From positions 1 through 64,000 of the forward strand of contig NZ_CP019304.1 of assembly GCF_001969265.1 (NCBI RefSeq): a DNA stretch of 64,000 bases. The letters are read 5' to 3'. The notes below the pieces were generated by a model. The model saw nothing but the letters and a program-made list of their open reading frames with translations, was not told the DNA's origin and did no database searches. Made by a program: the position numbers and the translations under genes. The DNA is from Arthrobacter sp. QXT-31 (GTDB lineage: Bacteria; Actinomycetota; Actinomycetes; Actinomycetales; Micrococcaceae). Each line of letters starts with the position of its first letter. Positions within the stretch are counted from its first letter, which is position 1. Below are positions 37,045 through 46,878 of the stretch, piece by piece.

Positions 37045-37257
37045 ATGTCGGGACATCGTGACAGGAAATCCGGTTCCCCGAGGAATCAGCCCACGACCTC
37101 TGAGGCCCCCGTCAAAGCCGGGGATGAGGCGCCGAGTCACCTCGACGCCGACGCTGCAGAGAGTTGGGACAACGAGGGCGGCCATGACCGAGCCGCTACG
37201 GCGGAACGGCCCTCGACCGGCGCCCTCCCCCCAGTCGACCCGGACCCGGGTCCCTGA
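37045..37257 (+). CDS. Possible small hydrophilic protein
   Basis: 70 residues from ATG 37045 (MSGHRDRKSGSPRNQPTTSE), with AAESWDNEGGHDRAATAERP in the middle. Intrinsically disordered composition. No clear ribosome binding site; TACACT upstream might be a -10 element. Overlapping frames are no better, but this could be chance. Confidence 0.3.
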   Translation: MSGHRDRKSGSPRNQPTTSEAPVKAGDEAPSHLDADAAESWDNEGGHDRAATAERPSTGALPPVDPDPGP

Positions 37258-37329
37258 ACCCCAAGTCACGGCCGTTCCACGTTCCCGCGGGTCCGACAGT
37301 GCATCCTCAAGAAACGTTGGCAGAACGCC

Positions 37330-37773
37330 ATGACCACCACCCAAGCCCTTCCTCCCGTACGCGCCGATTCCGCTCTCACGCTCAGCGGCGTGCTCGCCTC
37401 CGCCCTGCCGCATGACCTCGGCACAGCACGCGGCTCCTCCCGCTACACCGTCCCTGCGGTTTTCTCCCGCCGACCCCAGCCGAGGGAAATCGACCTGCTC
37501 CACGGAACCAGCACCAGCCGCCGCCTGGCCGAAGCCGGCTACAGCGACATCGAACTCCGCGTCTCAGATCGGCGCCTCCTCATCACCAACACCAACCTCA
37601 TGGACCTCAAGGAAGGGCTGGCCCACCTCATTGGCGTGATCCTCAGCGAGGTCTCCACCCAGGCAGCCCGGGAACGCACCGAACGGGCAGAAGAACTTGA
37701 TGCCCTTGCACTGATCGAAGAACAACGGCTGGAATCCATCCGACAAGCCGCCGCCGGAATCCACTTCGACTAA
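37330..37773 (+). CDS. Conserved hypothetical protein (gene X), intact copy
   Basis: 147 residues from ATG 37330 (MTTTQALPPVRADSALTLSG). AVFSRRPQPREIDLLHGTST, SDIELRVSDRRLLITNTNLM and a charged C-terminal helix (ARERTERAEELDALALIEEQ). A second, frameshifted copy lies on the opposite strand at 39865-40240, which shows that the frame is real. No named domain recognised. It is followed by a hairpin terminator and, further on, by a lipid-kinase remnant on the other strand. Confidence 0.75.
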   Translation: MTTTQALPPVRADSALTLSGVLASALPHDLGTARGSSRYTVPAVFSRRPQPREIDLLHGTSTSRRLAEAGYSDIELRVSDRRLLITNTNLMDLKEGLAHLIGVILSEVSTQAARERTERAEELDALALIEEQRLESIRQAAAGIHFD

Positions 37774-37824
37774 CCCGGATCCCCTGCCCCCGACCGGTTC
37801 GGCAACCCGCCCTCCGACAGCCGC

Positions 37825-37862
37825 AAGGGCGCCCCAGGTCAGGTAACGGCCGGGGCGCCCTT
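37825..37862 (+). terminator. Hairpin downstream of gene X
   Basis: AAGGGCGCCCC and its exact complement GGGGCGCCCTT form an 11-base stem with a 16-base loop, 52 bases after the stop codon. Symmetric, so it could serve transcription from either side. Confidence 0.7.
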
Positions 37863-37964
37863 GGCGCTCTCCACCGGAACAGGTGTGGGATCGGCAGGCT
37901 TCGGTGATGGTTTATTGGCGCTGCCTGCCGTGAAAACGGTGGGCCGGGCTCTGCTGACATGAAC

Positions 37965-38060
37965 GTCCATCACCCGTTGACGACCTCGTTGTATCCATTC
38001 GTGATGACTGCCGCCGTTCCCGGCACGCCTGTGCGGGACCCCCAGCCCGGCTGCCGGCGA
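37965..38060 (-). pseudogene. Remnant of a diacylglycerol/lipid kinase gene
   Basis: Minus-strand sense GVPGTAAVITNGYNEVVNG, followed by VMDV in a neighbouring frame, matches the ATP-binding GDGGYNEVVNGVMDV segment of the intact kinase at 39018-39872. Only about 30 codons remain. Confidence 0.5.
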
Positions 38061-38090
38061 GAATAATGCTGAAACGAACAGCCCGCGGCG

Positions 38091-38354
38091 TCACATGCTC
38101 TCGCGGGCGGAGAGACGGGCCGGCATTGCAGACTTTTCCGGGGTGTGCTTGGCCTGAGGGTCTTCGGTCCGGTCAAGAGCCGCCCGCAAGGCCACGAGCA
38201 GAGTAACAGCGGCGGCGAGGATTCCGGCGACTGCCCATCCGGCCCGGGAGCCCTTACCCCGTGGTCGTCCGCGCCGCCGAGGGGCCGGGACGCGGCCGCC
38301 GGATGGCCGGTCCAACACCTGGCCTTTTATAACTTTGCGCTGTTGCCTAAGCAT
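38091..38354 (-). CDS. Small single-pass membrane protein
   Basis: 87 residues from ATG 38354, chosen for the AGGAG site five bases upstream. Basic N-terminus (MLRQQRKVIKGQVLDRPSGG), one membrane helix (AGWAVAGILAAAVTLLVALR) and a polar tail. N-in orientation is expected from the positive charges. Function unknown. Confidence 0.5.
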   Translation of the reverse strand: MLRQQRKVIKGQVLDRPSGGRVPAPRRRGRPRGKGSRAGWAVAGILAAAVTLLVALRAALDRTEDPQAKHTPEKSAMPARLSARESM

Positions 38355-38715
38355 CGCCACTCCTAAATCGTCCCCAAACCCGCGGATGCCTGCCGGGCCC
38401 ATTCCGCAATGTATCGGGCAGGATAGCAAAGCTGAACCGGAAACGCAGAGCTTCAGTGAGGGCCGGCCAAGGTTTTATCGAGCCGGATCCTGCAACAGCG
38501 ATAATGCACCGCCACGCGTGCAGTTTTCCGGGAGCCTCCCAGCCGTGGGCCCTGCTTCGTGCAGTCAGGTCAGATCAGCCACCAGGACCAGGAACCGCTG
38601 TAGAGGAGAGTGATCTGCTGGACGTCGCCGGCGGGTCTCGGGCAGGCACGGATGTATGGTTGTGCTGGCTGATAGGTGCCGCACGTCCTACACGAGGAAG
38701 CCGCGAGGTGCATGT

Positions 38716-38958
38716 ATGAACGAGCACGAGGCCTCACTGGTCCTAAGGTCCGGAGCGGAGCTGCTGTCGTCGGCTTCTTCTGACCCCCGCTCGGGGGAAG
38801 GCTACGCGGCGGTAAAGGCCAATATCTCCGAAGCACTGGAGCGCATAGCGGAAGCTCTTGCGAACTTTGAAGCCGGTTCGGGAGCGCCCAGCCGTTCGAC
38901 CGGCTGGGTCCAGGACCTTCGCCGCGTGGCGGACGATCTGGTGGATCGACAGGGCTGA
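38716..38958 (+). CDS. Conserved small protein, intact paralog of 5894
   Basis: 80 residues from ATG 38716 (MNEHEASLVLRSGAELLSSA, YAAVKANISEALERIAEALA, SRSTGWVQDLRRVADDL). The gene at 5894-6134 is a frameshifted copy. The pattern of hydrophobic and acidic residues suggests a helical bundle protein. No function known. Lies directly upstream of the lipid kinase gene. Confidence 0.7.
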   Translation: MNEHEASLVLRSGAELLSSASSDPRSGEGYAAVKANISEALERIAEALANFEAGSGAPSRSTGWVQDLRRVADDLVDRQG

Positions 38959-39017
38959 GTGGCCGATGACAGCGAGGGGCCCGGACCGGGCACCTGCAGC
39001 ACGTTTTTGACCGGGCT

Positions 39018-39872
39018 GTGCTGGTCTTCAATCCCGGCAAGCCAGGCATGACAGCCATGATCAACGGGCTGCAACGCGAGCTGGCCGCGGGAGCCCCGGA
39101 GCTGCAGGTGGATTTGCTGCCCACCGACTTCGCCGGGCAGGCACGGGATCTTGCACGGTCCGTGGCGGCTACAGGGTCCCCACTCCTTGTTTCAGTCAGC
39201 GGCGACGGCGGGTACAACGAGGTTGTCAACGGCGTGATGGACGTTCCCGGCAGCAAGGCTGTGTGTACCGTCGTCGCGGCAGGTAACGCCAACGACCATC
39301 AGCGAAGCATGCCCGAAAGACCGTTACTGGAAGCTGTCCGGGAAGGCCCGGTCCGGCAGATCGACCTTTTGCGCATCACGTTTGGACAGGCACAGCCGGC
39401 ACAGGTTCACTACGCCCACTCCTACATAGGTTTCGGGCTAACGCCATTGATGGCCATCGGCATTGAACATGGCGGAAAGGGGAAAATCCTCGAACTTCTG
39501 TCGGTCGCCCGCACACTCTCGCACCTGCGCCCGTTCGAGCTTGTCCGGGCCGACGGGGCGACCGCCCGCTTCGACAGCCTGATCCTGGCCAATATCTCGC
39601 GGATGGCCAAGTACGGGACGGTTAGCGAGTCGGTCGGTCCCGACGACGGCAGGTTCGAGGTTGTGACGCTCCCCCACTCCGGGCGCTGGAAGATGGCGCT
39701 GATGACTCTTCGGGCGGTGACGATGGGACTGGGGAATCAACCGAGCGTCAGCAGCTATGCCTTCACCACACGTGATGCTGTCCCTTGCCAGATTGACGGC
39801 GAGGTCAGGCATCTTCCCGCAGCCACCCATGTTCTGGTGGAAAGCGCGAAGGGCGCCCTGGCCGTTATCTGA
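39018..39872 (+). CDS. Diacylglycerol kinase-like lipid kinase
   Basis: 284 residues from GTG 39018 (VLVFNPGKPGMTAMINGLQR). The catalytic domain of the DAGK/sphingosine kinase family shows the nucleotide loop LVSVSGDGGYNEVVNGVMDV and the middle region AHSYIGFGLTPLMAIGIEHG; C-terminal beta domain includes DAVPCQIDGEVRHLP. These enzymes phosphorylate lipid diacylglycerol or related lipids with ATP. A fragment of a second copy lies at 37965-38060. Confidence 0.85.
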   Translation: MLVFNPGKPGMTAMINGLQRELAAGAPELQVDLLPTDFAGQARDLARSVAATGSPLLVSVSGDGGYNEVVNGVMDVPGSKAVCTVVAAGNANDHQRSMPERPLLEAVREGPVRQIDLLRITFGQAQPAQVHYAHSYIGFGLTPLMAIGIEHGGKGKILELLSVARTLSHLRPFELVRADGATARFDSLILANISRMAKYGTVSESVGPDDGRFEVVTLPHSGRWKMALMTLRAVTMGLGNQPSVSSYAFTTRDAVPCQIDGEVRHLPAATHVLVESAKGALAVI

Positions 39873-40240
39873 CCCACTCTCGGGCTTGCGCCCGGCCCGA
39901 ACCGGTTTTAATCGAAGCGGATCTCGGCGGCGGACGGCGCACGGATTCGAGTTGCTGTTCCTCGATGAGGCCACGGGCATCGAGTTCCTCTGCCCGTTCG
40001 GTGCGCTCCAGCGCCGCCTGGGTGGTGACCTCGTTCAGGATTCTCCCGAAGAGGTGGGCCAATCCTGCCTTGAGATCCGCGAGGTTGGTGTTTGTGATGA
40101 GGAGGCGGCGGTCTGAAACGCGGAGTTCGACGTTGCTGTACCCCGCTTCGGCAGGCTGCGGCTGATGCTGGTTCCGTGGAGCAGGTCGAGTTCCCGCGGC
40201 TCGGGCCGGCGGGAGAAGACCACCGGGACGGTGCGGCGGG
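39865..40240 (-). pseudogene. Gene X, frameshifted copy
   Basis: Minus-strand N-terminal piece VVFSRRPEPRELDLLHGTSI in one frame, then after an indel near 40150 AEAGYSNVELRVSDRRLLIT, DLKAGLAHLFGRILNEVTTQ, RTERAEELDARGLIEEQQLE in another frame to TGA at 39867-39865. About four fifths identical with gene X at 37330. The first 40 codons are not recognisable. Its end overlaps the stop of the lipid kinase gene. Confidence 0.8.
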
Positions 40241-40554
40241 AGGCCGCAGGACCGCGCGGACCAGAAGCTGGGAACGTCCCCGTTTCCTCAGAATTCTGTC
40301 AGGTGCTTGTGTGATCTACCGGAGGAGACTGCGGAATAAGGACTGTCCGGCCGCCAGCAGCGGCCCTTTGGGGCAGTGCATGCCGGCCAAGACAACCGGT
40401 ACGGGGCAGGGTTGTCGCTGCCGCGTGAGGGTAACTCTCTCCTAGCATCGCCTTGCAGGAGCTCCGCTGCCTGCCACGCCATCTGGCGAAGTTTTTCCCG
40501 CTCGCCCTGACGACCGTTCCCACAGCTTTGCCGTCCCGGCCTGGCTACGCCGGC
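40241..40554. other. Gap before the truncated dehydrogenase gene, no gene seen
   Basis: About 300 bases of non-coding or unidentifiable sequence on both strands. Confidence 0.45.
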
Positions 40555-41419
40555 GCTCCGGCCGCACTGCGTCCAGGACCGGGCCATCACCCAGCTGGCA
40601 ATCGAGAAGAAACTCACGCTGATTGCCTTCGAGGCCATGAACCACTGGGCCAGCGACGGCGGCTTCGGCCTGCACGTGTTCCACAAGAACAACGAACTTG
40701 CCGGCTACTGCTCTGTGCTGCACTCCCTGGCCCTGACCGGCTCCACCGGGGACTACGGCAGGAGGCTCAGCGCCATCGTCATCGGCTTCGGCGCGACAGC
40801 GCGCGGGGCCGTCACCGCCCTCAACGCCCACGGCATCCATGACGTCCAGGTCCTGACCAGCCGGAGCGTGGCCGCCGTGGGTTCGCCCATCCATTCGGTA
40901 CGGATTGCCCAGTTCGATCACGATTACAAAGCGCCGTTCCTCAGCGAGGTCATCACTGAACGCGGACGGGTCCCGCTCGCGCCGTTCCTGGCAGAAAGCG
41001 ACATCGTGGTCAACTGCACCCTGCAGGACCCCAATGCACCGCTGACCTACCTCCGCACCGAGGACCTGGACGCTTTCCGGCCCGGCAGCCTGATCGTGGA
41101 TGTTTCCTGCGATGAGGGGATGGGATTCAGCTGGGCGAAGACCACCACGTTCGCCGAGCCGATGTTCACAGTGGGTGACCACATCGACTACTACGCAGTG
41201 GACCACAGCCCCTCCTACCTCTGGAATTCCTCCACTTGGGAGATCAGCGAGGCGCTGCTGCCCTTCCTGGAAACCGTGATCACCGGTCCCACTGCCTGGA
41301 CCGGAAACGACACCATCAGCCGCGCAATCGAAATCCGCGACGGCGTGGTCCTGAACCAGGACGTGCTGCGGTTCCAGCAGCGGGAACCGGAATACCCACA
41401 CCTCCCACTGCCCGCCTAA
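40555..41419 (+). pseudogene. 5'-truncated alanine dehydrogenase-like / N5-(carboxyethyl)ornithine synthase-like gene
   Basis: Sense begins abruptly near 40563 (HCVQDRAITQLAIEKKLTLI, AFEAMNHWASDGGFGLHVFH) and stays open to TAA 41417-41419. The Rossmann motif AIVIGFGATARGAVTALNAH, SDIVVNCTLQDPNAPLTYL and PGSLIVDVSCDEGMGFSW belong to the alanine dehydrogenase/saccharopine dehydrogenase-like fold. The N-terminal substrate domain, about 100 residues, is missing. ATG 40637 could start a shorter protein (260 residues), which would lack part of the active site. Confidence 0.7.
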
Positions 41420-41794
41420 AGCACATCACCTCATGGCCCACGTCGCTCTGGGCGAGCGGCCCGGGCAACCCCCTTTGCGTGCAGCGGCCCTACACCACGC
41501 ATCATGCCGTTCCTCGCCGGGGAAAAAGAACGCCGGGCGCCGTGCCGCGCGGGGGCAAAGCGATTCCGGGAACGCGCCCAAAATTCGTCCCCTCCGGATG
41601 CTGTGGGAGCAAGCCCCCTCCAAGGTTAGGTGCCGGTGCGTACGGTGGACTGTATGGGCAGGACACGCAGGCTTAGCTTCGGATATTGCCCCGGCGAATG
41701 AATTGACTGTATTTCCAGCGGAAACGGAACCGACGCTGCGGGCACCATCGGGCACGAGTCGGCGGGGGCAAAAGTTAGCACATTTCATGGCTTC

Positions 41795-42280
41795 CGGAAC
41801 ACGGGGGTACGGGAGCGCATCCTTCAGACTGCTTCGGACCTGTTTTATGTGGAGGGTGTGCGGGGCTCGGGAGTGATCCGGATTATCGAGGAGGCGGAGG
41901 TTGCCAAATCGAGTTTCTACAGGCATTTTCCCAGCAAGGAACACCTCGTCCTGGCCTACCCCGATGAGATGGACGCGCTGTGGACAGCGTTAAGGGCAGC
42001 TGCAGGACCGGATCGCACGGGCTCGGCCAACCCCTTGGCAGGGATGTCCGCAGCGCTGCTCTGGGACGGGCATCCAGAGGATTATCGGGGTGCCGCGCTT
42101 GTGAAAGCTTCCGCGGAGGCCATTCCGGGTAGTGCAGTGCAGGTACGGGTCGCCGCGCACAGGGCTGGCGTGCTGGAGTGGATCCGTGCCAGTTGCCGAA
42201 GATCTTTAGCTCTCCGTCATCGCACGCAGCTGGGCTCTTCGGTTCGCGATAAAGGCCACTCGGCAGAGCCCACGCGATAA
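41795..42280 (+). pseudogene. Truncated TetR-family regulator, relative of 30028
   Basis: Matches the intact TetR protein at 30028 over about 125 residues: VRERILQTASDLFYVEGVRG, IRIIEEAEVAKSSFYRHFPS, LLWDGHPEDYRGAALVKASA, VRVAAHRAGVLEWIRASC. The start codon region is lost (no ATG/GTG in frame directly before VRERIL besides internal GTGs) and the C-terminus changes to unrelated sequence after 42200. An ORF from GTG 41849 exists but would miss the first helix of the DNA-binding domain. Confidence 0.7.
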
Positions 42281-42308
42281 CTAGGGCGGAAGAGCAGGTA
42301 CTAGAGCG

Positions 42309-42470
42309 GTGAAAGTTGGAACGATAAAGTTCGGGAAGCAGCCCGCCCCCGTCGCGGACATCAACGAGGACGAGCTCATGCAGGGCATCCCCGCTCACTC
42401 TGTGTCAAACTCAGCTACACCCCAACCTGACGTCAGGCAGGTGGGGCGGGGCCGTCAGAATAGGCTCTGA
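42309..42470 (+). CDS. Short ORF interrupted by the 24-base repeat
   Basis: GTG 42309 opens VKVGTIKFGKQPAPVADINE, DELMQGIPAHSV, which looks like the natural start of a protein. The frame then runs into the TGACGTCA repeat and ends at TGA 42468-42470. It may be the N-terminal stub of a gene cut by insertion or recombination at 42415. Confidence 0.3.
   Translation: MKVGTIKFGKQPAPVADINEDELMQGIPAHSVSNSATPQPDVRQVGRGRQNRL
42415..42438. repeat. 24-base dispersed repeat, copy B
   Basis: Partner of 28623-28646 with a single difference. Downstream, the sequence CGTCAGAATAGGCTCT (around 42450) recurs in inverse orientation, imperfectly, near 28880 (GGCTCTATTCTGACG), so the two sites may share more than the 24 bases. 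Confidence 0.6.
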
Positions 42471-42639
42471 TTCTTCTTTTTCTGACGGCAGCTTGAGAAA
42501 CCCCAGACTACAAGCTGACACGTCCGACTCGGTCCCTGAAAGCGTTTCCGCGCATGCCGGCTATGAGCCGCTTCACGTCGACAGTCCCAAGGCGTGCATG
42601 AGTACCATCTGAAGCTACGCACCGTGCCAAGATACCTAC

Positions 42640-43134
42640 ATGACCCCGCGCCTCTTCGACCTCAGCTCCACTTGGCACCTCCCCGTGCCGCCAGAGAAAG
42701 TGTGGGCCATCATCGCCGACATCAACATGAGTTGGCCCAGTTGGTGGCCACGCTGCAGCTTCGCTCGGCCGCTGGTTCGCACCAAACCCGTGAGCAATTC
42801 CCAGGAAGACATCCTCAAGGCGACTACCGCCCACCTCAACTTCAAGGCAGCCCACGTGTTCTGGGACGACGTCGTGAACGCCACCTTCCTGGCCGTCCCG
42901 CAAAACAAGGGCGCCGAGGTCGACCTTGCCACCGCCGCAGCCCTCACGCGCGGGTGGAACCACACCCGCTACGTCGCATCTGTCGCCCAGGAGCTCCGCA
43001 GCAACCACACGGCGCCACGCGCGAAACGACCGGCTTCCTTACGTGGCGAGCAATTAGGCTATGCACATGGACTTTCAGGAAGAGCTTGCGCAGCGCCTGC
43101 AGCAGGCCCGGGACGGGAACGATGCCAGTCTTGA
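42640..43134 (+). CDS. SRPBCC-like hypothetical protein, C-terminus uncertain
   Basis: ATG 42640 starts MTPRLFDLSSTWHLPVPPEK, VWAIIADINMSWPSWWPRCS, typical for the beginning of a SRPBCC/polyketide-cyclase fold protein. The middle (KATTAHLNFKAAHVFWDDVV) is plausible, but the last 60 codons become alanine/arginine-rich and overlap the next gene. It may be a chimera or frameshifted after about 42950. Function unknown. Confidence 0.4.
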   Translation: MTPRLFDLSSTWHLPVPPEKVWAIIADINMSWPSWWPRCSFARPLVRTKPVSNSQEDILKATTAHLNFKAAHVFWDDVVNATFLAVPQNKGAEVDLATAAALTRGWNHTRYVASVAQELRSNHTAPRAKRPASLRGEQLGYAHGLSGRACAAPAAGPGRERCQS

Positions 43135-43615
43135 GCAGGGCAAGCAGCTGCATAGGGATGGCATCGCAGCGTTGGATGAGCTTGCCGAGTATGCCAAGGA
43201 GGCGTCAGCGACTCTCAGCCGGCACGACGTACCTGCCGACGAAACCATATGGCACAGCCGAATCAAAAACTCTTTCTGGCGGCGCTCCTACACGGACGAG
43301 GGGTATGCGGAGCCTGTTGGCTGGAAGCTGAAGGGCTTCGATCGCGTCGAGATGGTCCTGACCTTTGATGGCCGGCTCGTACAGATATACCGGGACTCCG
43401 ACACGAACCGCGAAACCGGCCGTGACGACTACATGGAGAAAAAGCGCCAGGACCTCGAGACATGGCTCGGGGAGCTGGTCCGGGGCGGCGACCAAGAAAT
43501 GTGCCTCAGGAGCCTACGCCGGGCAGCCGAGATAGCAGTCTTCCAAAAAGGGGCTCTGGTAAACGCCAAGGACACCATCCTGGACGACGTCGCCTCCCTG
43601 CTGAGCCGGCTCTAA
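43061..43615 (+). CDS. Hypothetical soluble protein
   Basis: 184 residues from ATG 43061 or 43067. Helical N-terminus (QEELAQRLQQARDGNDASLE), then WHSRIKNSFWRRSYTDEGYA, VEMVLTFDGRLVQIYRDSDT, EMCLRSLRRAAEIAVFQKGA. Charged, without signal peptide. I do not recognise the family. A good terminator follows at 43732. Confidence 0.6.
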   Translation: MHMDFQEELAQRLQQARDGNDASLEQGKQLHRDGIAALDELAEYAKEASATLSRHDVPADETIWHSRIKNSFWRRSYTDEGYAEPVGWKLKGFDRVEMVLTFDGRLVQIYRDSDTNRETGRDDYMEKKRQDLETWLGELVRGGDQEMCLRSLRRAAEIAVFQKGALVNAKDTILDDVASLLSRL

Positions 43616-43731
43616 ACCGCCGACCCCAGGGATTGATCCCCACAGTGTGCGGGGATCCGGAATGCTCTCACCGCTGCTCCAACCGGCGCCTGGCCGTACA
43701 CAGGAAGGCTCATAGCCCGGACGCAAAGAAA

Positions 43732-43766
43732 CCCCGGAACGTTGCAGGTTCCGGGGCTTCTTCTTG
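43732..43766 (+). terminator. Rho-independent terminator after 43061-43615
   Basis: CCCCGGAAC-GTTGCAG-GTTCCGGGG stem-loop followed by CTTCTTCTTG. About 115 bases beyond the stop codon. A shoulder of AGAAA/TTCT extends the stem. Confidence 0.7.
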
Positions 43767-43811
43767 TGGCAGACCTTTTCCGGTGGGTAGTCGGCTGCTG
43801 CATAGACTGAT

Positions 43812-44177
43812 TCAAGGCTTGTCAGGCCAGCCTACGGTCTTTCCTGACGTGCTCAACCCGCGCAGCCGGTCCAGGCCGGCTTGGGCTTTCCGGGCTGTGT
43901 CCACTGAGTAGCCGCGATCCTGTACGTGTACCTGTTCGGCGGTTTCTTCGATGTTCCGGTCGCTGAAGTCCAGTGACTCGTTGAGTTTCTCGGTGACGGC
44001 AGCGACATGCGCTTCGGTGAGGTGGTCCAGGACCCCGAGCTGGCGGAGCCGGTCCCGTACAAAGTCTGGCTGCACGGACGGCGCGCCGAGGGAGAGGGAG
44101 GGTTCGGCGTGGGTGGTCGGTGCGAACTGGCCGCCGACGGGGATGCCTCTGGGCTGGCGTGCTGTTGGTGTGCTCAT
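43812..44177 (-). CDS. Hypothetical protein with RGIPVGGQFAP motif
   Basis: 121 residues from ATG 44177. The N-terminus (RQPRGIPVGGQFAPTTHAEP) carries the short G-x-P-x-GGQFA motif found at the start of many actinobacterial phage and plasmid cargo proteins. The rest is helical and acidic (LGVLDHLTEAHVAAVTEKLN, ARKAQAGLDRLRGLSTSGKT). Function unknown. Confidence 0.55.
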   Translation of the reverse strand: MSTPTARQPRGIPVGGQFAPTTHAEPSLSLGAPSVQPDFVRDRLRQLGVLDHLTEAHVAAVTEKLNESLDFSDRNIEETAEQVHVQDRGYSVDTARKAQAGLDRLRGLSTSGKTVGWPDKP

Positions 44178-44242
44178 GCCTGATGTGTGTGCGGCTACAA
44201 CGCGAAAAAGAGCCCCCTCGGTGGCATGGGCGGTCCCGCAGC

Positions 44243-44275
44243 AGAAGGCACCCCGCTGAGCACGGGGTGCCTTCT
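44243..44275 (-). terminator. Hairpin between kinase gene and 43812 gene
   Basis: AGAAGGCACCCCG and its exact complement make a 13-base stem with a 7-base loop, 50 bases beyond the kinase stop codon. Symmetric; no long T run. Confidence 0.7.
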
Positions 44276-44324
44276 GTGATGCCGAGGCAGTTGTCGTCGG
44301 AAGCCATGCGGTCGGGTCCGGAGA

Positions 44325-45827
<1,503 letters not shown>

Positions 45828-45877
45828 GTTCGCCGCCTTCCTCTTCGCCCCAACGGCGTTCGCTTCAGTTGTCCGGG

Positions 45878-46729
45878 CTATCGCCCGGCGTTGATGACTT
45901 CTGTTCCCGCATCGAAGCGGATTGGATCTGCCTGGCCTATCGTGATGATGGACCCGCTGGTCAGCGGGGTCGGCAACGTGATGATCCGTCCACTGATCTT
46001 TGTCGAGTTTGTGGTTCTTTTTGGCGGCTTCGGAGGCTCCCAGACCCAGCCGCTTCCGGAGTGCCGCAGCGTCGCATGGTGCGCGGAGATGTGGTCGTGG
46101 ACGGTGCGGATCTCGTTGTCCTCAGCGCGCCCCAGCCGGTACGGCGAGTCCTCAGGTCGAAGAACCCACTGCTTGCCCTTGAACGTCACCCAGGCCAGCC
46201 CGTTGACAGGTTCTGTCCTGGCGTCATCGGCCAGTCCGGCTTCCGTAGTGATGGTCCGCGTTGTCCCGTCCTGGGCGACCGCAAAGGAGACGACGGGCCT
46301 CAGGCGTTTCAACGTTTCGTTAGGCCAGACGGACACGGGAACTGGTTCGTCGCCGAGTTCGCACCAGCCCTGCTTCAGAGCGTAAGTGTGGCGATATTCG
46401 GCCAGCTGGTCGGCGAAATTGTTGATGTTGAACTGCGACATGAAGCGGTAATCCTCGGCCGGCATGGCAACAGTTATTTTATGGACCGGCAGGACCTTCC
46501 CGGAGGGTCCTTTCTTGCCGGTCTTGCGCATTTCTGCCTTGTAGGTGAGGTTCACCCGCCATTGGGTCAGGGGGCCGACGTCGAGATCTTTCCGGGCGTA
46601 GCTCCTGGCAGCCTGCCATGGCGTCAGGTTGTGCACGCGCCCCAGGTTGCTGAAGAACAGCCAGAGACCACCCAGCACTACCGCAGCAATCCCGCCGTAG
46701 ATCACCAGGAATCCAACCAGAGCGTTCAC
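45878..46729 (-). CDS. FHA-domain membrane protein next to the kinase
   Basis: 283 residues from GTG 46729, chosen for the GGGGGAGGGG site. One membrane helix at the N-terminus (FLVIYGGIAAVVLGGLWLFF), a long middle domain (VNLTYKAEMRKTGKKGPSGK, YRFMSQFNINNFADQLAEYR) and a C-terminal FHA domain (YRLGRAEDNEIRTVHDHISA, HHATLRH, TKISGRIITLPTPL). FHA domains read phosphothreonine; GR, the S/H of ISAHHA and the NST-G region are present. Located 50 bases upstream of the kinase gene in the same direction, so the two probably function together. Confidence 0.85.
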   Translation of the reverse strand: MNALVGFLVIYGGIAAVVLGGLWLFFSNLGRVHNLTPWQAARSYARKDLDVGPLTQWRVNLTYKAEMRKTGKKGPSGKVLPVHKITVAMPAEDYRFMSQFNINNFADQLAEYRHTYALKQGWCELGDEPVPVSVWPNETLKRLRPVVSFAVAQDGTTRTITTEAGLADDARTEPVNGLAWVTFKGKQWVLRPEDSPYRLGRAEDNEIRTVHDHISAHHATLRHSGSGWVWEPPKPPKRTTNSTKISGRIITLPTPLTSGSIITIGQADPIRFDAGTEVINAGR

Positions 46730-46834
46730 TGCACCCCCTCCCCCACATTTGAAATCTGGGATTAGCGTACTGTCTGGGCGCAGCCCAGAGGGCTGCCGCC
46801 GCCTTGATGACAACACATGTCGGGGCGCAGCAAA

Positions 46835-46865
46835 AAGGCACCCCCGCGAAAGGCGGAGGTGCCTT
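46835..46865 (-). terminator. Terminator downstream of secE
   Basis: AAGGCACC pairs with GGTGCCTT, extended by CCGC/GCGG around a GAAAG loop; on the minus strand it is followed by TTTTT. A normal intrinsic terminator that isolates secE from the FHA-kinase genes. Confidence 0.75.
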
Positions 46866-46878
46866 CATCGCAACCGGG

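Noticed and set aside
40442..41401. 319-codon minus-strand ORF
   Set aside because: Antisense to the dehydrogenase fragment, which shows a clear Rossmann motif on the plus strand.
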